DNA from: Lacinutrix algicola
Lineage (GTDB): Bacteria; Bacteroidota; Bacteroidia; Flavobacteriales; Flavobacteriaceae
Assembly: GCF_001418085.1 (NCBI RefSeq)
Contig: NZ_LIQH01000037.1
Location: 1 to 64,000, forward strand
DNA: 64,000 bases
Reading direction: 5' to 3'
Shown: positions 7,812 to 15,226 of the stretch, in pieces
How the letters are laid out: every line of letters begins with the position of its first letter
How positions within the stretch are numbered: the stretch's first letter is position 1
Translations under genes and position numbers: made by a program
Notes under the pieces: generated by a model
What the model saw: only the letters and a program-made list of their open reading frames with translations
Told to the model about the DNA's origin: nothing
Databases searched by the model: none

Positions 7812-8024
7812 ATGAAAAAGATAATATTTACAGTGCTTACACTTACCTTATTAACAACTTCTTTTATGTCTTGTAGAGAACAAACAGAAAAAGAAGAAGT
7901 AATACAGGAGATGAAAGACGAAGGTGCAGAAGTGAAAATTAAAGACGATAAAATCAAAATGGAAACCGAAGACAAAAAGGTTAAAATTACTGATGACGAA
8001 ATAAAAACCAAAGAAAAATCTTAA
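7812..8024 (+). CDS. Small charged lipoprotein
   Basis: This is a 70-residue lipoprotein. A signal peptide is followed by the lipobox SFMSC at about residue 21, then REQTEKEE. The mature part is almost entirely Lys, Asp, Glu and Ile/Val in a near-repeating pattern (VKIKDDKIKMETEDKKVKI, then TDDEIKTKEKS) that could form an amphipathic strand or helix. Cys-Arg-Glu and the charged stretch fit the sorting signals of Bacteroidetes surface lipoproteins. No known family was recognised. It is the fifth gene of the stress-type module's second operon. Confidence 0.75.
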   Translation: MKKIIFTVLTLTLLTTSFMSCREQTEKEEVIQEMKDEGAEVKIKDDKIKMETEDKKVKITDDEIKTKEKS

Positions 8025-8036
8025 AACCATAATACC

Positions 8037-8177
8037 ATGAAAAAATTAGCATATACATTTTTAGTTGTATTTTGTTTTGCAATTACGCTTACAGGATGCA
8101 GAGAAGAATCAACAGGAGATAAAGTAGAGGATGCAGTAGAAGATGTTGCAGACGATATTGAAGATGCAGTAGACTAA
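8037..8177 (+). CDS. Very small acidic lipoprotein
   Basis: This 46-residue lipoprotein starts MKKLAYTFLVVFCFAITLTGC; Cys21 is the lipidation site. The 25-residue mature tail, REESTGDKVEDAVEDVADD and on, repeats V/A-E-D in a heptad-like way and should form an acidic amphipathic helix. It is the last gene before a strong terminator at 8196. Start ATG at 8037 lies 12 bases after the previous stop. No family is recognised; small acidic lipoproteins of this type are frequent next to DUF2383 and DUF4142 genes in Flavobacteria (inference from general knowledge). Confidence 0.72.
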   Translation: MKKLAYTFLVVFCFAITLTGCREESTGDKVEDAVEDVADDIEDAVD

Positions 8178-8195
8178 ATACTACGCAACTTTTAT

Positions 8196-8223
8196 AAAAA
8201 GGCTCACATTTGTGAGCCTTTTT
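8196..8223 (+). terminator. Strong terminator after the small-lipoprotein operon
   Basis: AAAAAGGCTCACA and TGTGAGCCTTTTT form a perfect 13-base stem. It lies 18 bases after the stop at 8177. It also shows that an apparent GTG start at 8212 for the next gene falls inside the hairpin and is wrong. Confidence 0.9.
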
Positions 8224-8238
8224 AATACTATAAATATT

Positions 8239-9339
8239 ATGAAATCACAAAACAAACCTAAAAGAGGACTTAAAAAGAAAAGGTACATTATACCAGTAAC
8301 CTTAATACTTATTTTAATAGCGCTAAGACTATATTTACCTATTATAGTAAAAGACAATGTAAATAAAGTGTTGGCTGAAATTCCTGGCTATTACGGCCAA
8401 ATAGAAGACATACATATTTCCTTAATACGAGGAGCCTATGTAATAAATGGTATGTATTTAAATAAAGTAAATGCAAAAACGCAAATCCCTTTTTTAAAAT
8501 TCCCGAAAACAGATATTTCTATAGAATGGAAATCACTCCTTAGCGGTAATATTGTTAGTGAAATAATAATGTATAACCCAGAAATAATTTATGTTAAAGA
8601 AGATCAATCCATAGCTGCTAAAGAACCAGATGTAAACGACTGGACTAAGGCCTTAACAGATTTGGTTCCAATAGACATTAACCACCTTACCATAAACAAT
8701 GGTAAACTTGCCTATGTGGAATTAAATACAGATCCTAATATAGATTTACAGTTCAACACGCTTTATCTTAAAGCAGATAATCTAAGAAATGTAAAGGAGA
8801 ATGAACGTGTATTACCTTCTCCAATAACGGCAACTGCAATTTCTATAGGAGGAGGTGAAGTAAAATTAAATGGAAACTTAAATATTATTAAAGAAATACC
8901 AGATATGGATGTGTCATTTTCATTAGAAAATGCAGATATAAAAGCATTAAACCCATTTACTAGGCATTATAGTGGTATTGATTTTGAAGAAGGACAATTT
9001 GGCTTGTATAGCGAAATTGCTATAGCCGATGGTTATTTTAAAGGTTACATGAAACCACTATTAAAAAACTCTAAATTAATAGGTAAAGACGATGGTGTAT
9101 TAGGTGTTATTTGGGAAGGGTTTGTTGGGTTTTTTAAATTCGTTTTAAAAAACCAAAGCACAGATACTATCGCAACTAAAATACCTATGGAAGGTGATTT
9201 AAATAATATTAAATCAGGCATTTTACCTACCATTGGTGGTATTTTTAAAAATGCTTGGATTAGCGCATTTAAAGGAGAAATTGATGATGAAATAGAATAT
9301 AAAGATGCGTTTATTGATGAAGATTTATCGCGTAAATAA
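8239..9339 (+). CDS. DUF748 (AsmA-like) membrane-anchored protein
   Basis: The 366-residue protein has a basic N-terminus and one TM (about 18-36), followed by a long periplasmic beta-rich region. It contains the DUF748 pattern: NKVLAEIPGYYGQIEDIHIS, FPKTDISIEWKSLLSG, and the central DLVPIDINHLTINNGKLAYVE and LYLKADNLRN. DUF748 is part of the AsmA-like group linked to outer-membrane homeostasis and lipid transport. ATG at 8239 is preferred; the GTG further upstream lies in the terminator hairpin. The reading frame continues past the TAA for 16 charged codons to TAG at 9388, so the stop is probably a recent nonsense change near the C-terminus. Confidence 0.85.
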   Translation: MKSQNKPKRGLKKKRYIIPVTLILILIALRLYLPIIVKDNVNKVLAEIPGYYGQIEDIHISLIRGAYVINGMYLNKVNAKTQIPFLKFPKTDISIEWKSLLSGNIVSEIIMYNPEIIYVKEDQSIAAKEPDVNDWTKALTDLVPIDINHLTINNGKLAYVELNTDPNIDLQFNTLYLKADNLRNVKENERVLPSPITATAISIGGGEVKLNGNLNIIKEIPDMDVSFSLENADIKALNPFTRHYSGIDFEEGQFGLYSEIAIADGYFKGYMKPLLKNSKLIGKDDGVLGVIWEGFVGFFKFVLKNQSTDTIATKIPMEGDLNNIKSGILPTIGGIFKNAWISAFKGEIDDEIEYKDAFIDEDLSRK

Positions 9340-9390
9340 AAAAGAAAACTTAGAAAACAAGAGGAAGAAAAAGAGAAACAAGCAGATTAG
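9340..9390 (+). pseudogene. In-frame remnant tail of the DUF748 gene
   Basis: Directly after the TAA at 9337-9339 the same frame encodes KRKLRKQEEEKEKQAD and then TAG. This is a typical charged C-terminal tail, so the stop may have arisen from AAA or CAA. The loss would remove only a basic/acidic tail and is probably harmless. Confidence 0.4.
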
Positions 9391-9410
9391 AATAATGATG
9401 ATGCAAATTA

Positions 9411-9438
9411 AAAAAGGAGGCTATTTAGCCTCCTTTTT
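9411..9438. terminator. Bidirectional terminator between DUF748 gene and ssb
   Basis: AAAAAGGAGGCTA and TAGCCTCCTTTTT form a 13-base stem, with A and T runs on both sides. The flanking genes are convergent. Confidence 0.88.
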
Positions 9439-9463
9439 CTTTTACTTATAATTAAAGATTATA

Positions 9464-9799
9464 CTACTTGCCTCCTAACATTAATAACTCGCTACATACA
9501 ACCTCGGTTGTATAGCGTTTTAATCCATCTTTATCTTCCCAAGAACGTGTTGTTAATTTTCCATCTATAGCAATTTCCTTTCCTTTTACAACATACTTCT
9601 CGATAACATCAGCTGTTTTTCCCCAAGCAACAACTTGGTGCCATTGTGTATCTGTAATTTTTTCGCCTTGTGCGTTTTTATAACTCTCGTTTGTAGCCAG
9701 TGTAAACCTTGCTAATTTTTTTCCTGATTCTAAATTAATAATTTCTGGATCTTGACCTAAGTTTCCAATTAATTGTACTTTGTTTCTTAACGTATTCAT
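9464..9799 (-). CDS. ssb: Single-stranded DNA-binding protein, short form
   Basis: The 111-residue protein is an OB-fold SSB. Visible motifs are LRNKVQLIGNLGQDPEI, KLARFTLATNESY, DTQWHQVVAWGKTADVIEKYV, KGKEIAIDGKLTTRSWED and the closing YTTEVVCSELLMLG. It ends right after the OB fold and lacks both the linker and the acidic tip (DDDIPF-type) of the main replicative SSB. This suggests an accessory SSB, as for competence or conjugation paralogues, although no such genes lie nearby. The start is ATG at 9799 with an A/T-rich leader. Confidence 0.92.
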   Translation of the reverse strand: MNTLRNKVQLIGNLGQDPEIINLESGKKLARFTLATNESYKNAQGEKITDTQWHQVVAWGKTADVIEKYVVKGKEIAIDGKLTTRSWEDKDGLKRYTTEVVCSELLMLGGK

Positions 9800-9895
9800 A
9801 AGATAAGTTTTTTATTATGCTAAATTTCATTAGTTCAATTCAACACTGCAAAGATGCTACAGCTGCCAAACGTTAAACGGTATTTACGCATTTAA

Positions 9896-9930
9896 TGTCG
9901 GTTGTAAACGTTTGTTGTCGTTTGTAAATG
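9896..9930 (+). repeat. Two 15-base direct repeats upstream of ssb and the DUF6624 gene
   Basis: TGTCGGTTGTAAACG (9896-9910) and TGTCGTTTGTAAATG (9916-9930) match at 13 of 15 positions and start 20 bases apart, about two helical turns. They lie between the divergent ssb and DUF6624 genes and could be a paired regulator site. No regulator is known. Confidence 0.4.
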
Positions 9931-9981
9931 AATAAGTTGTATCTTCATCTTAATAAAAAACGAGTATAATTAAAAAGAACC

Positions 9982-10650
9982 ATGAATAAAACTTTATTAA
10001 TATTAATCTTTTTAACCATGCTATTAAGTTGTAAAAAAGAATTAATAACAGCGTATGAAAAAAAAGAAATTATCACGGAATTAAATGCAATCAATACAGC
10101 TGATCAAAAATACGCAGGAATTCCTCCACAAGAATTAAAAGATAAATATGGTCATGAAAAAGCTTGGGATATATTTAAAAAACAACGAGATAGTATTGGA
10201 ATCATAAATCAAAAAAAGATTAAAAATCTGTATAAAAAATACGGTTATTTAGGTTACAACGAAGTTGGAAAAAAAGGATCACAAGATTTTTGGATATCCA
10301 TTCAACATGCTGATAATGATATTGAGTTTCAACAACAAATACTTATTGAATTGAGAAATCAAATTTCTAAAAACAATGCGAGCAAAGTTGAATATGCTAT
10401 GCTTGAAGATAGAGTAAATGTGAACTTAAATAAAAAACAAAGATTTGGGACTCAACTAACTTATAATAAATTTGGACAAGCAATACCAAAAAATGGATTA
10501 ATTGATACTCTCAATATTGAACAATTAAGAAAAGAGTATAATCTACCAACTTTTCGAGAATATTATAATAGGATGACTACAAATCATTTCGAAATGAATA
10601 AACAAAACATGATGGAAAGAGGAATAACAGAACCTAAATTATATAAATAA
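9982..10650 (+). CDS. DUF6624-type lipoprotein
   Basis: The 222-residue protein starts with a lipoprotein signal peptide (MLLSC, Cys17, followed by KKE). The mature part carries the DUF6624 pattern: an N-terminal DQKYAG region, YLGYNEVGKKGSQDFWISIQHAD, an FQQQ segment, YAMLEDRVNVNLNKKQRFGTQ, and EYNLPTFREYYNRM near the end. The conserved QHAD, LEDR and GTQ residues look like an active or binding site, but no activity has been assigned to the family. It stands alone, divergent from ssb, 30 bases before the acetyltransferase gene. Confidence 0.78.
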   Translation: MNKTLLILIFLTMLLSCKKELITAYEKKEIITELNAINTADQKYAGIPPQELKDKYGHEKAWDIFKKQRDSIGIINQKKIKNLYKKYGYLGYNEVGKKGSQDFWISIQHADNDIEFQQQILIELRNQISKNNASKVEYAMLEDRVNVNLNKKQRFGTQLTYNKFGQAIPKNGLIDTLNIEQLRKEYNLPTFREYYNRMTTNHFEMNKQNMMERGITEPKLYK

Positions 10651-10680
10651 AAAACAATTACAATTCAAGAAGAAACAAGA

Positions 10681-11232
10681 ATGACATTTAATATAGAAAC
10701 CGAACGCCTCCTACTTCGAGACATAAGACTTGAAGATTTAGATGGCATGTTTGCCTTAGACTCTAACCCAAATGTACATAAATATTTAGGTAACAAACCA
10801 ATTAAAACGATTGCTGAAGCTGAAAAGAACATCCATAAAATTTTACAACAATACAAAACACTTGGTATTGGTAGATTTGCTGTTATCGAAAAAGCATCAA
10901 ATCAATTTATTGGTTGGTCTGGTTTAAAATTTAATACGGGAGAAAAAGAATCTTTAGGCGATAAAAGAGATTTTTACGATGTTGGTTACAGACTTATAGA
11001 GCACTTTTGGAATAAAGGTTACGCAAGAGAATCGGCAATAGCATCTTTAAATTTTGGCTTTCAAGAATTAAAGTTAGACGTAATTGTTGGCGCAGCCGAA
11101 ACCGGAAATATAGCCTCTAACAAAATTCTAAAAAAAATAGGCTTACACTATAAAGAGCAATTTCCTTTTGAGAATGAAATGATTAATTGGTACGAATTAA
11201 AAAAAGAAGAGTATGCAAAAACAATGTCCTGA
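10681..11232 (+). CDS. GNAT acetyltransferase, RimJ/RimL type
   Basis: The 183-residue protein shows the RimJ/RimL-type GNAT layout: an opening MTFNIETERLLLRDIRLEDLDGM, QFIGWSGLKF in the central sheet, DVGYRLIEHFWNKGYARESAI with the acetyl-CoA pyrophosphate loop, and IVGAAETGNIASNKILKKIGL. Such enzymes acetylate protein N-termini or small amines; the substrate is not predictable. Its last 20 bases overlap the next gene in another frame, suggesting translational coupling with the zinc-ribbon protein. Confidence 0.9.
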   Translation: MTFNIETERLLLRDIRLEDLDGMFALDSNPNVHKYLGNKPIKTIAEAEKNIHKILQQYKTLGIGRFAVIEKASNQFIGWSGLKFNTGEKESLGDKRDFYDVGYRLIEHFWNKGYARESAIASLNFGFQELKLDVIVGAAETGNIASNKILKKIGLHYKEQFPFENEMINWYELKKEEYAKTMS

Positions 11233-11560
11233 ATGTGGCGATAAAATTGTTGGTAGAATTGATAAAAAATTCTGTAGTGATGGTTGTAGAAATGCACATA
11301 ACAATAAAGTAAATAAAGATGGTAAAAACCTAATACGCAACATTAATAATCGATTACGTAAAAATTGGCGCATTTTAGAAAGTTTAAATCCAGAACAAAA
11401 AACAAAGACTTCTAAAACAAAATTGGAAGCCAAAGGTTTCGATTTTAACTACTTTACAAGCACTTACACTACCAAAGCAGGCACAATCTATTACTTTGTC
11501 TACGATCAAGGTTATTTGCCGTTAGAAGGCGATTTTTATGCTTTGGTGAAACGACAATAA
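11213..11560 (+). CDS. Zinc-ribbon protein (DUF2116-like)
   Basis: The 115-residue protein opens with two cysteine pairs, CPECGDKIVGRIDKKFCSDG and then C (CX2C and CX3C), which form a zinc ribbon of the DUF2116 kind. After a basic helix (KNLIRNINNRLRKNW), the C-terminal part GFDFNYFTSTYTTKAGTIYYFVYDQGYLPLEGDFYALVKR is a small beta domain common to such Bacteroidetes proteins. It probably binds nucleic acid, which is inference. The start ATG lies inside the 3' end of the acetyltransferase gene. Confidence 0.8.
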   Translation: MQKQCPECGDKIVGRIDKKFCSDGCRNAHNNKVNKDGKNLIRNINNRLRKNWRILESLNPEQKTKTSKTKLEAKGFDFNYFTSTYTTKAGTIYYFVYDQGYLPLEGDFYALVKRQ

Positions 11561-11627
11561 TAAAAGCGTAACATTTTATTGAGATATGCTACTTATAAGC
11601 GCAACCAATTAAACTTTCATTTTAAAA

Positions 11628-12317
11628 ATGACAACTCCATTAATTATAACTCTTGTTATTTGTGCAATCGCATTAATAGCGTTTTTAATTTATTATTTTC
11701 TTCCAAAAACAATTATTCTAAGACGATTAAAAAAATTACCTTTTAGTAAAATAGGCAGTTTACAAAATCATAAATACTCTAAAATTGAAGGAAAAGCACT
11801 AAACGTAAAAGAGCCTTTAATAGCACCTTTAAGTAAAAGAAAGTGTGTCTACTATAAAATTATAATAGAGCAAGAAAAAGGTGATAGCGAAAACTCACAT
11901 TGGAAAATATTACTTAAACAAGAAGAGATTCAAGATTTTTTTATTGAACAATCAGGAGAACGTATTGTTATTTTTCCAACTAAAGTTCCAAAAAATTATT
12001 ATGACTTCATTGTTACAGATAAAAAAACTAATTCTGGTTCTTTTAATGATCCTACGCCAGAATTTAAAGCACTTTTAAGCAAATACAATGTAGAAAGTGA
12101 AGGCTTCTTTGGCTTTAACAAACAACTACGTTATTACGAATCTATTATTGAAGTAGGCGAACACATTACTGTAGCTGGCTTTGTAAAATGGGTAGCATTA
12201 GAAAACCCAATTGCAGATTACAATTACTCTAGAGTAGCTTCTTTAGTTTCTAAAAACAAAACTAAAATACTAATTACAGACAGTCCAAAGGCTTTAAAAC
12301 CAAAAAGACAACGTTAA
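11628..12317 (+). CDS. Membrane protein with GIDE-like domain
   Basis: The 229-residue protein has one N-terminal TM (about 5-25) and a second, soluble part. The motifs YSKIEGKALNVKEPLIAPLSKRKCVYY and the late LRYYESIIEVGEHITVAGFV match the GIDE (MULAN E3 ligase-type) domain. In eukaryotes this domain sits in the mitochondrial outer membrane next to a RING finger. There is no RING here, as in other bacterial members, so ubiquitin ligase activity is not expected. The stop TAA overlaps the stop of the convergent CBS gene by 4 bases (12314-12317). Confidence 0.75.
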   Translation: MTTPLIITLVICAIALIAFLIYYFLPKTIILRRLKKLPFSKIGSLQNHKYSKIEGKALNVKEPLIAPLSKRKCVYYKIIIEQEKGDSENSHWKILLKQEEIQDFFIEQSGERIVIFPTKVPKNYYDFIVTDKKTNSGSFNDPTPEFKALLSKYNVESEGFFGFNKQLRYYESIIEVGEHITVAGFVKWVALENPIADYNYSRVASLVSKNKTKILITDSPKALKPKRQR

Positions 12318-12790
12318 GGTTTCCAATTTTGCTGCTTTAATTGCATTGCAGCTTTTAAAATGTCTTTCTGACTTATTTGCCCAACCAGTTTCCCTTCTTC
12401 TACTATAGGAAAACGACGTCTTTTAGACTCTAAAAACTGTTTAGCAGCATCAAAAACATTAAGGTTACCATCTATAGTTTCAACATTAGTAGCCATATGT
12501 TTTTCTATAGAATTATTTTCCATTGGCATATTATAATATTGGCTATCGCTTATTTGTTTGATACAATCACCTTCAGAAATAATACCAATTAATTCATTTT
12601 TATCGTTAACAACTGGTCCTCCAGAAATTTTATGTTTTATCAATATATTCACAACATCTTCAATTGATTGTTCTGCTTTAAATGTTATTAAATCTTTGGT
12701 CATAAAATCGCTAACTTTAAAATCGGCTTGATTTATACTGTTCTTTTGTTGTGTTTCTTTTCTTGCGCCTTGAAAACTTTTTATTCCCAT
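12314..12790 (-). CDS. CBS-domain pair protein
   Basis: The 158-residue protein is a tandem CBS pair. CBS1 is about 27-85 (DFMTKDLITFKAEQSIEDVV, then ISGGPVVNDKNELIGIISEGD) and CBS2 about 95-150 (HMATNVETIDGNLNVFDAA, FPIVEEGKLVGQISQKDIL). Such pairs bind adenine nucleotides. I choose ATG at 12790 (MGIKSFQGARKE). The frame extends nine codons upstream to a TTG, but those codons are A/T-rich leader. No partner enzyme domain is attached. It is convergent with the GIDE-like gene. Confidence 0.85.
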   Translation of the reverse strand: MGIKSFQGARKETQQKNSINQADFKVSDFMTKDLITFKAEQSIEDVVNILIKHKISGGPVVNDKNELIGIISEGDCIKQISDSQYYNMPMENNSIEKHMATNVETIDGNLNVFDAAKQFLESKRRRFPIVEEGKLVGQISQKDILKAAMQLKQQNWKP

Positions 12791-12955
12791 GTTTTTATTT
12801 TTTTTATTATTAATCAACTGACTTAAAGTTACTCATTTTAAGACACTTATCCTAAATCATTAACATACACACTAAATTAATGCTTTAATATCAGTTGATT
12901 AAGCATTCTAAAAATGTTAAAAAGCAATTGCATTTTAAAATAAAATTAAACGTAA

Positions 12956-12982
12956 AAAAGCCTCGTAATACACGAGGCTTTT
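12956..12982 (-). terminator. Terminator of the M13 peptidase gene
   Basis: AAAAGCCTCGT and ACGAGGCTTTT form an 11-base stem directly after the stop of the minus-strand peptidase gene. Confidence 0.85.
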
Positions 12983-13004
12983 AAATCTTATCTAATAAAT
13001 ACTA

Positions 13005-15098
13005 CTACCAGATTCTTACACGATCTTCTGGAGCAATGTACATTTTATCACCTTCTTTTATACCGAATGCTTCGTAAAACGAATCAACATTTAAAAGTGG
13101 TTGTACAGCTCTGTTCATTCCTGGAGAATGTGGATCTGTTTTAATTTTAGTTTTTAAAGCATCATCACGCATTTTAGTTCTCCAAACAGTTGCCCAACTC
13201 ATAAAGAAACGCTGTTCAGCAGTAAAACCATCTATATCCTCTGGTCTTTCACCTTCACCATAACTTAATTGTAAAGCATCGTAAGCTGCTAATACACCAC
13301 CTAAATCTCCAATGTTTTCACCTAAAGTAAATTTACCATTAATGTTAACCTCTGGTAAAACTTCGATAGCACTGTATTGCGCGGCAAGGTCTGCACCTAA
13401 ACCTTCAAACTTTGTTAAATCTTCTTTTGTCCACCAATCATTTAAGTTTCCATCTTTATCGTAACGTGATCCAGAATCATCAAAACTATGAGAAATTTCA
13501 TGACCAATAACGGCTCCTATCCCACCATAATTAACAGCGTCGTCTGCTGTATAATTATAAAAAGGAGGTTGTAAAATAGCTGCTGGAAAAACAATTTCGT
13601 TATACGAAGGATTAAAGTAAGCGTTTACAACTTGTGGTGCCATGTACCATTCGCTTTTATCTACAGGCTTACCTAATTTATCGATATCCTTTTTAAAGTT
13701 CCATGCTTGTGCATTTAAAGAGTTTTGAAGGTATGAACCTCCATTTTCTGTACTTGCGATATCTAAAGAAGAATAGTCTTTCCACTTATCTGGGTAAGCA
13801 ATTTTAATTTGTGTTGCTTTAAGTTTTTCGATGGCCTTTACTTTTGTTTCTGGGCTCATCCACTCCAAATTATTGATTCTGTTTTCGAATGCTAAAATTA
13901 CATTCTTAATCATTTTTTCGGCCTTAGCTTTTGCTTCTGGTGGGAATTTTCTATCTACATATAATTTACCTAAAGCTTCTCCTAATGTTCCATTTAAACT
14001 TCCCAAAGCACGCTCATCTAAAGCACGTTGTTTTTTAGCTCCATTTAAAGTTTTACCATAGAATTCCCAGTTTGCTTTATCTAATTCTGTAGATAAACTA
14101 CCTGCTGCGCTATTAAAGGTAGACCATCTTAAATACGTTTTCCAATCTTCTACATTACCTTCAGCTAAAATTTCTTGTAAGCGATTAAAGTAACCTAAGT
14201 CTCCAACAATTACAGTATCTAATTCTGTTGCTCCAATACCATCAAAATAGTTTTTCCAATTTACGGCTGGCACCATTTTTTGTAAGTCTGCAATAGATCT
14301 TGGATTGTAACGTTTACGTGCATCACGTCTCTCTACCTTATCCATTTTCGCTTCAGCAATACGTGTTTCGAAAGCTAAAATTCTTTCTGCTTGTGCTTTT
14401 GCCTCAGCTTCAGTATCACCTAAATATTGTAGCATTCTAGCAACGTGCTCTACATATTTTGCTCTTTTCTCTTTAGAATCTGCATCATCTTTTACATAAT
14501 AATCTCTATCTGGTAAACCAGTACTTCCTCCTCCAACATAAGCAACATTTCTATTACTATCTTTAGGATCACTACCTACACCAAAACCGTATAAACCTCC
14601 ACCACCTATAGGCTCCATCTCTATCATGTAAGACTGTAAATCTTCGTTAGTTTTAATAGCCTCAATTTTAGCTAAGTAAGGCTTTAAAGGTTTTAGTCCT
14701 TGTTTGTTTCTACCTAAAGTATCCATTATTGTTTGAAAATAATGCACCGCTTTTTCTTGATCCGAACCAGGAAGCACTTCTATAGTTTCAAGGTCTTTGT
14801 CTGTATTCATAGCTGCTTTTAAAATAGCTAAAGCATCTTCATCTGTGTTTTTTCTAAGTTCTGAAAAACTTCCCCAAGTAGACCTATCGTCTGGAATCTC
14901 GTTAGTTTCTAACCATTTTCCATTTACGTATTTAAAGAAATCTTCGCTAGGCTTTACATTGGTGTCCATTAAATCCAAATTAATCCCAGGTGTTTCCACT
15001 AGTTGAACCACATCTTCTTTAGGTTCTTCTTTACATGCTACAATACTTGATAAAGCAAGCACACCAAGCAATGATACTGTTTTAAAGTTAGTTTTCAT
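13005..15098 (-). CDS. M13-family zinc metallopeptidase, lipoprotein
   Basis: The 697-residue neprilysin-like peptidase has a lipoprotein signal peptide (SSIVAC, Cys22, then KEEPKED), so it is anchored in the envelope. The M13 N-terminal domain starts at FFKYVNGKWLETNEIPDDR. The catalytic domain has NAYFNPSYNEIVFPAAIL, the zinc motif HEISH near 531, GENIGDLGG with the third ligand near 595, and ends in EDRVRIW, as most M13 enzymes do. It degrades small peptides. It is monocistronic, with a terminator on the 3' side. Confidence 0.96.
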   Translation of the reverse strand: MKTNFKTVSLLGVLALSSIVACKEEPKEDVVQLVETPGINLDLMDTNVKPSEDFFKYVNGKWLETNEIPDDRSTWGSFSELRKNTDEDALAILKAAMNTDKDLETIEVLPGSDQEKAVHYFQTIMDTLGRNKQGLKPLKPYLAKIEAIKTNEDLQSYMIEMEPIGGGGLYGFGVGSDPKDSNRNVAYVGGGSTGLPDRDYYVKDDADSKEKRAKYVEHVARMLQYLGDTEAEAKAQAERILAFETRIAEAKMDKVERRDARKRYNPRSIADLQKMVPAVNWKNYFDGIGATELDTVIVGDLGYFNRLQEILAEGNVEDWKTYLRWSTFNSAAGSLSTELDKANWEFYGKTLNGAKKQRALDERALGSLNGTLGEALGKLYVDRKFPPEAKAKAEKMIKNVILAFENRINNLEWMSPETKVKAIEKLKATQIKIAYPDKWKDYSSLDIASTENGGSYLQNSLNAQAWNFKKDIDKLGKPVDKSEWYMAPQVVNAYFNPSYNEIVFPAAILQPPFYNYTADDAVNYGGIGAVIGHEISHSFDDSGSRYDKDGNLNDWWTKEDLTKFEGLGADLAAQYSAIEVLPEVNINGKFTLGENIGDLGGVLAAYDALQLSYGEGERPEDIDGFTAEQRFFMSWATVWRTKMRDDALKTKIKTDPHSPGMNRAVQPLLNVDSFYEAFGIKEGDKMYIAPEDRVRIW

Positions 15099-15176
15099 TT
15101 TATTAAAATTCTTAAGTTGATTATAAGCATCTAATTTACACAGATATTTTTATGTAACCTTTTCATTTAACATAAA

Positions 15177-15207
15177 AAAAAGCGCACCCTAATTAGGATG
15201 CGCTTTT
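15177..15207 (-). terminator. Terminator of the BNR-repeat T9SS gene
   Basis: AAAAGCGCACCCT and AGGATGCGCTTTT form a near-perfect stem around AATT, 20 bases after the stop of the minus-strand gene at 15227. Confidence 0.8.
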
Positions 15208-15226
15208 AAAATAGATTGTTTAAATT

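Noticed and set aside
8212-8238. Longer start for the DUF748 protein (GTG at 8212)
   Set aside because: The codons fall in the right arm of the strong terminator at 8196-8223; ATG at 8239 gives a normal signal anchor.
2593-9390. Interpretation of the module as a phage-defence island
   Set aside because: None of the proteins resembles known defence effectors; stress and envelope families explain them better.
12791-12817. TTG start of the CBS protein nine codons upstream
   Set aside because: The added codons are a low-complexity A/T leader; ATG at 12790 fits the domain start.
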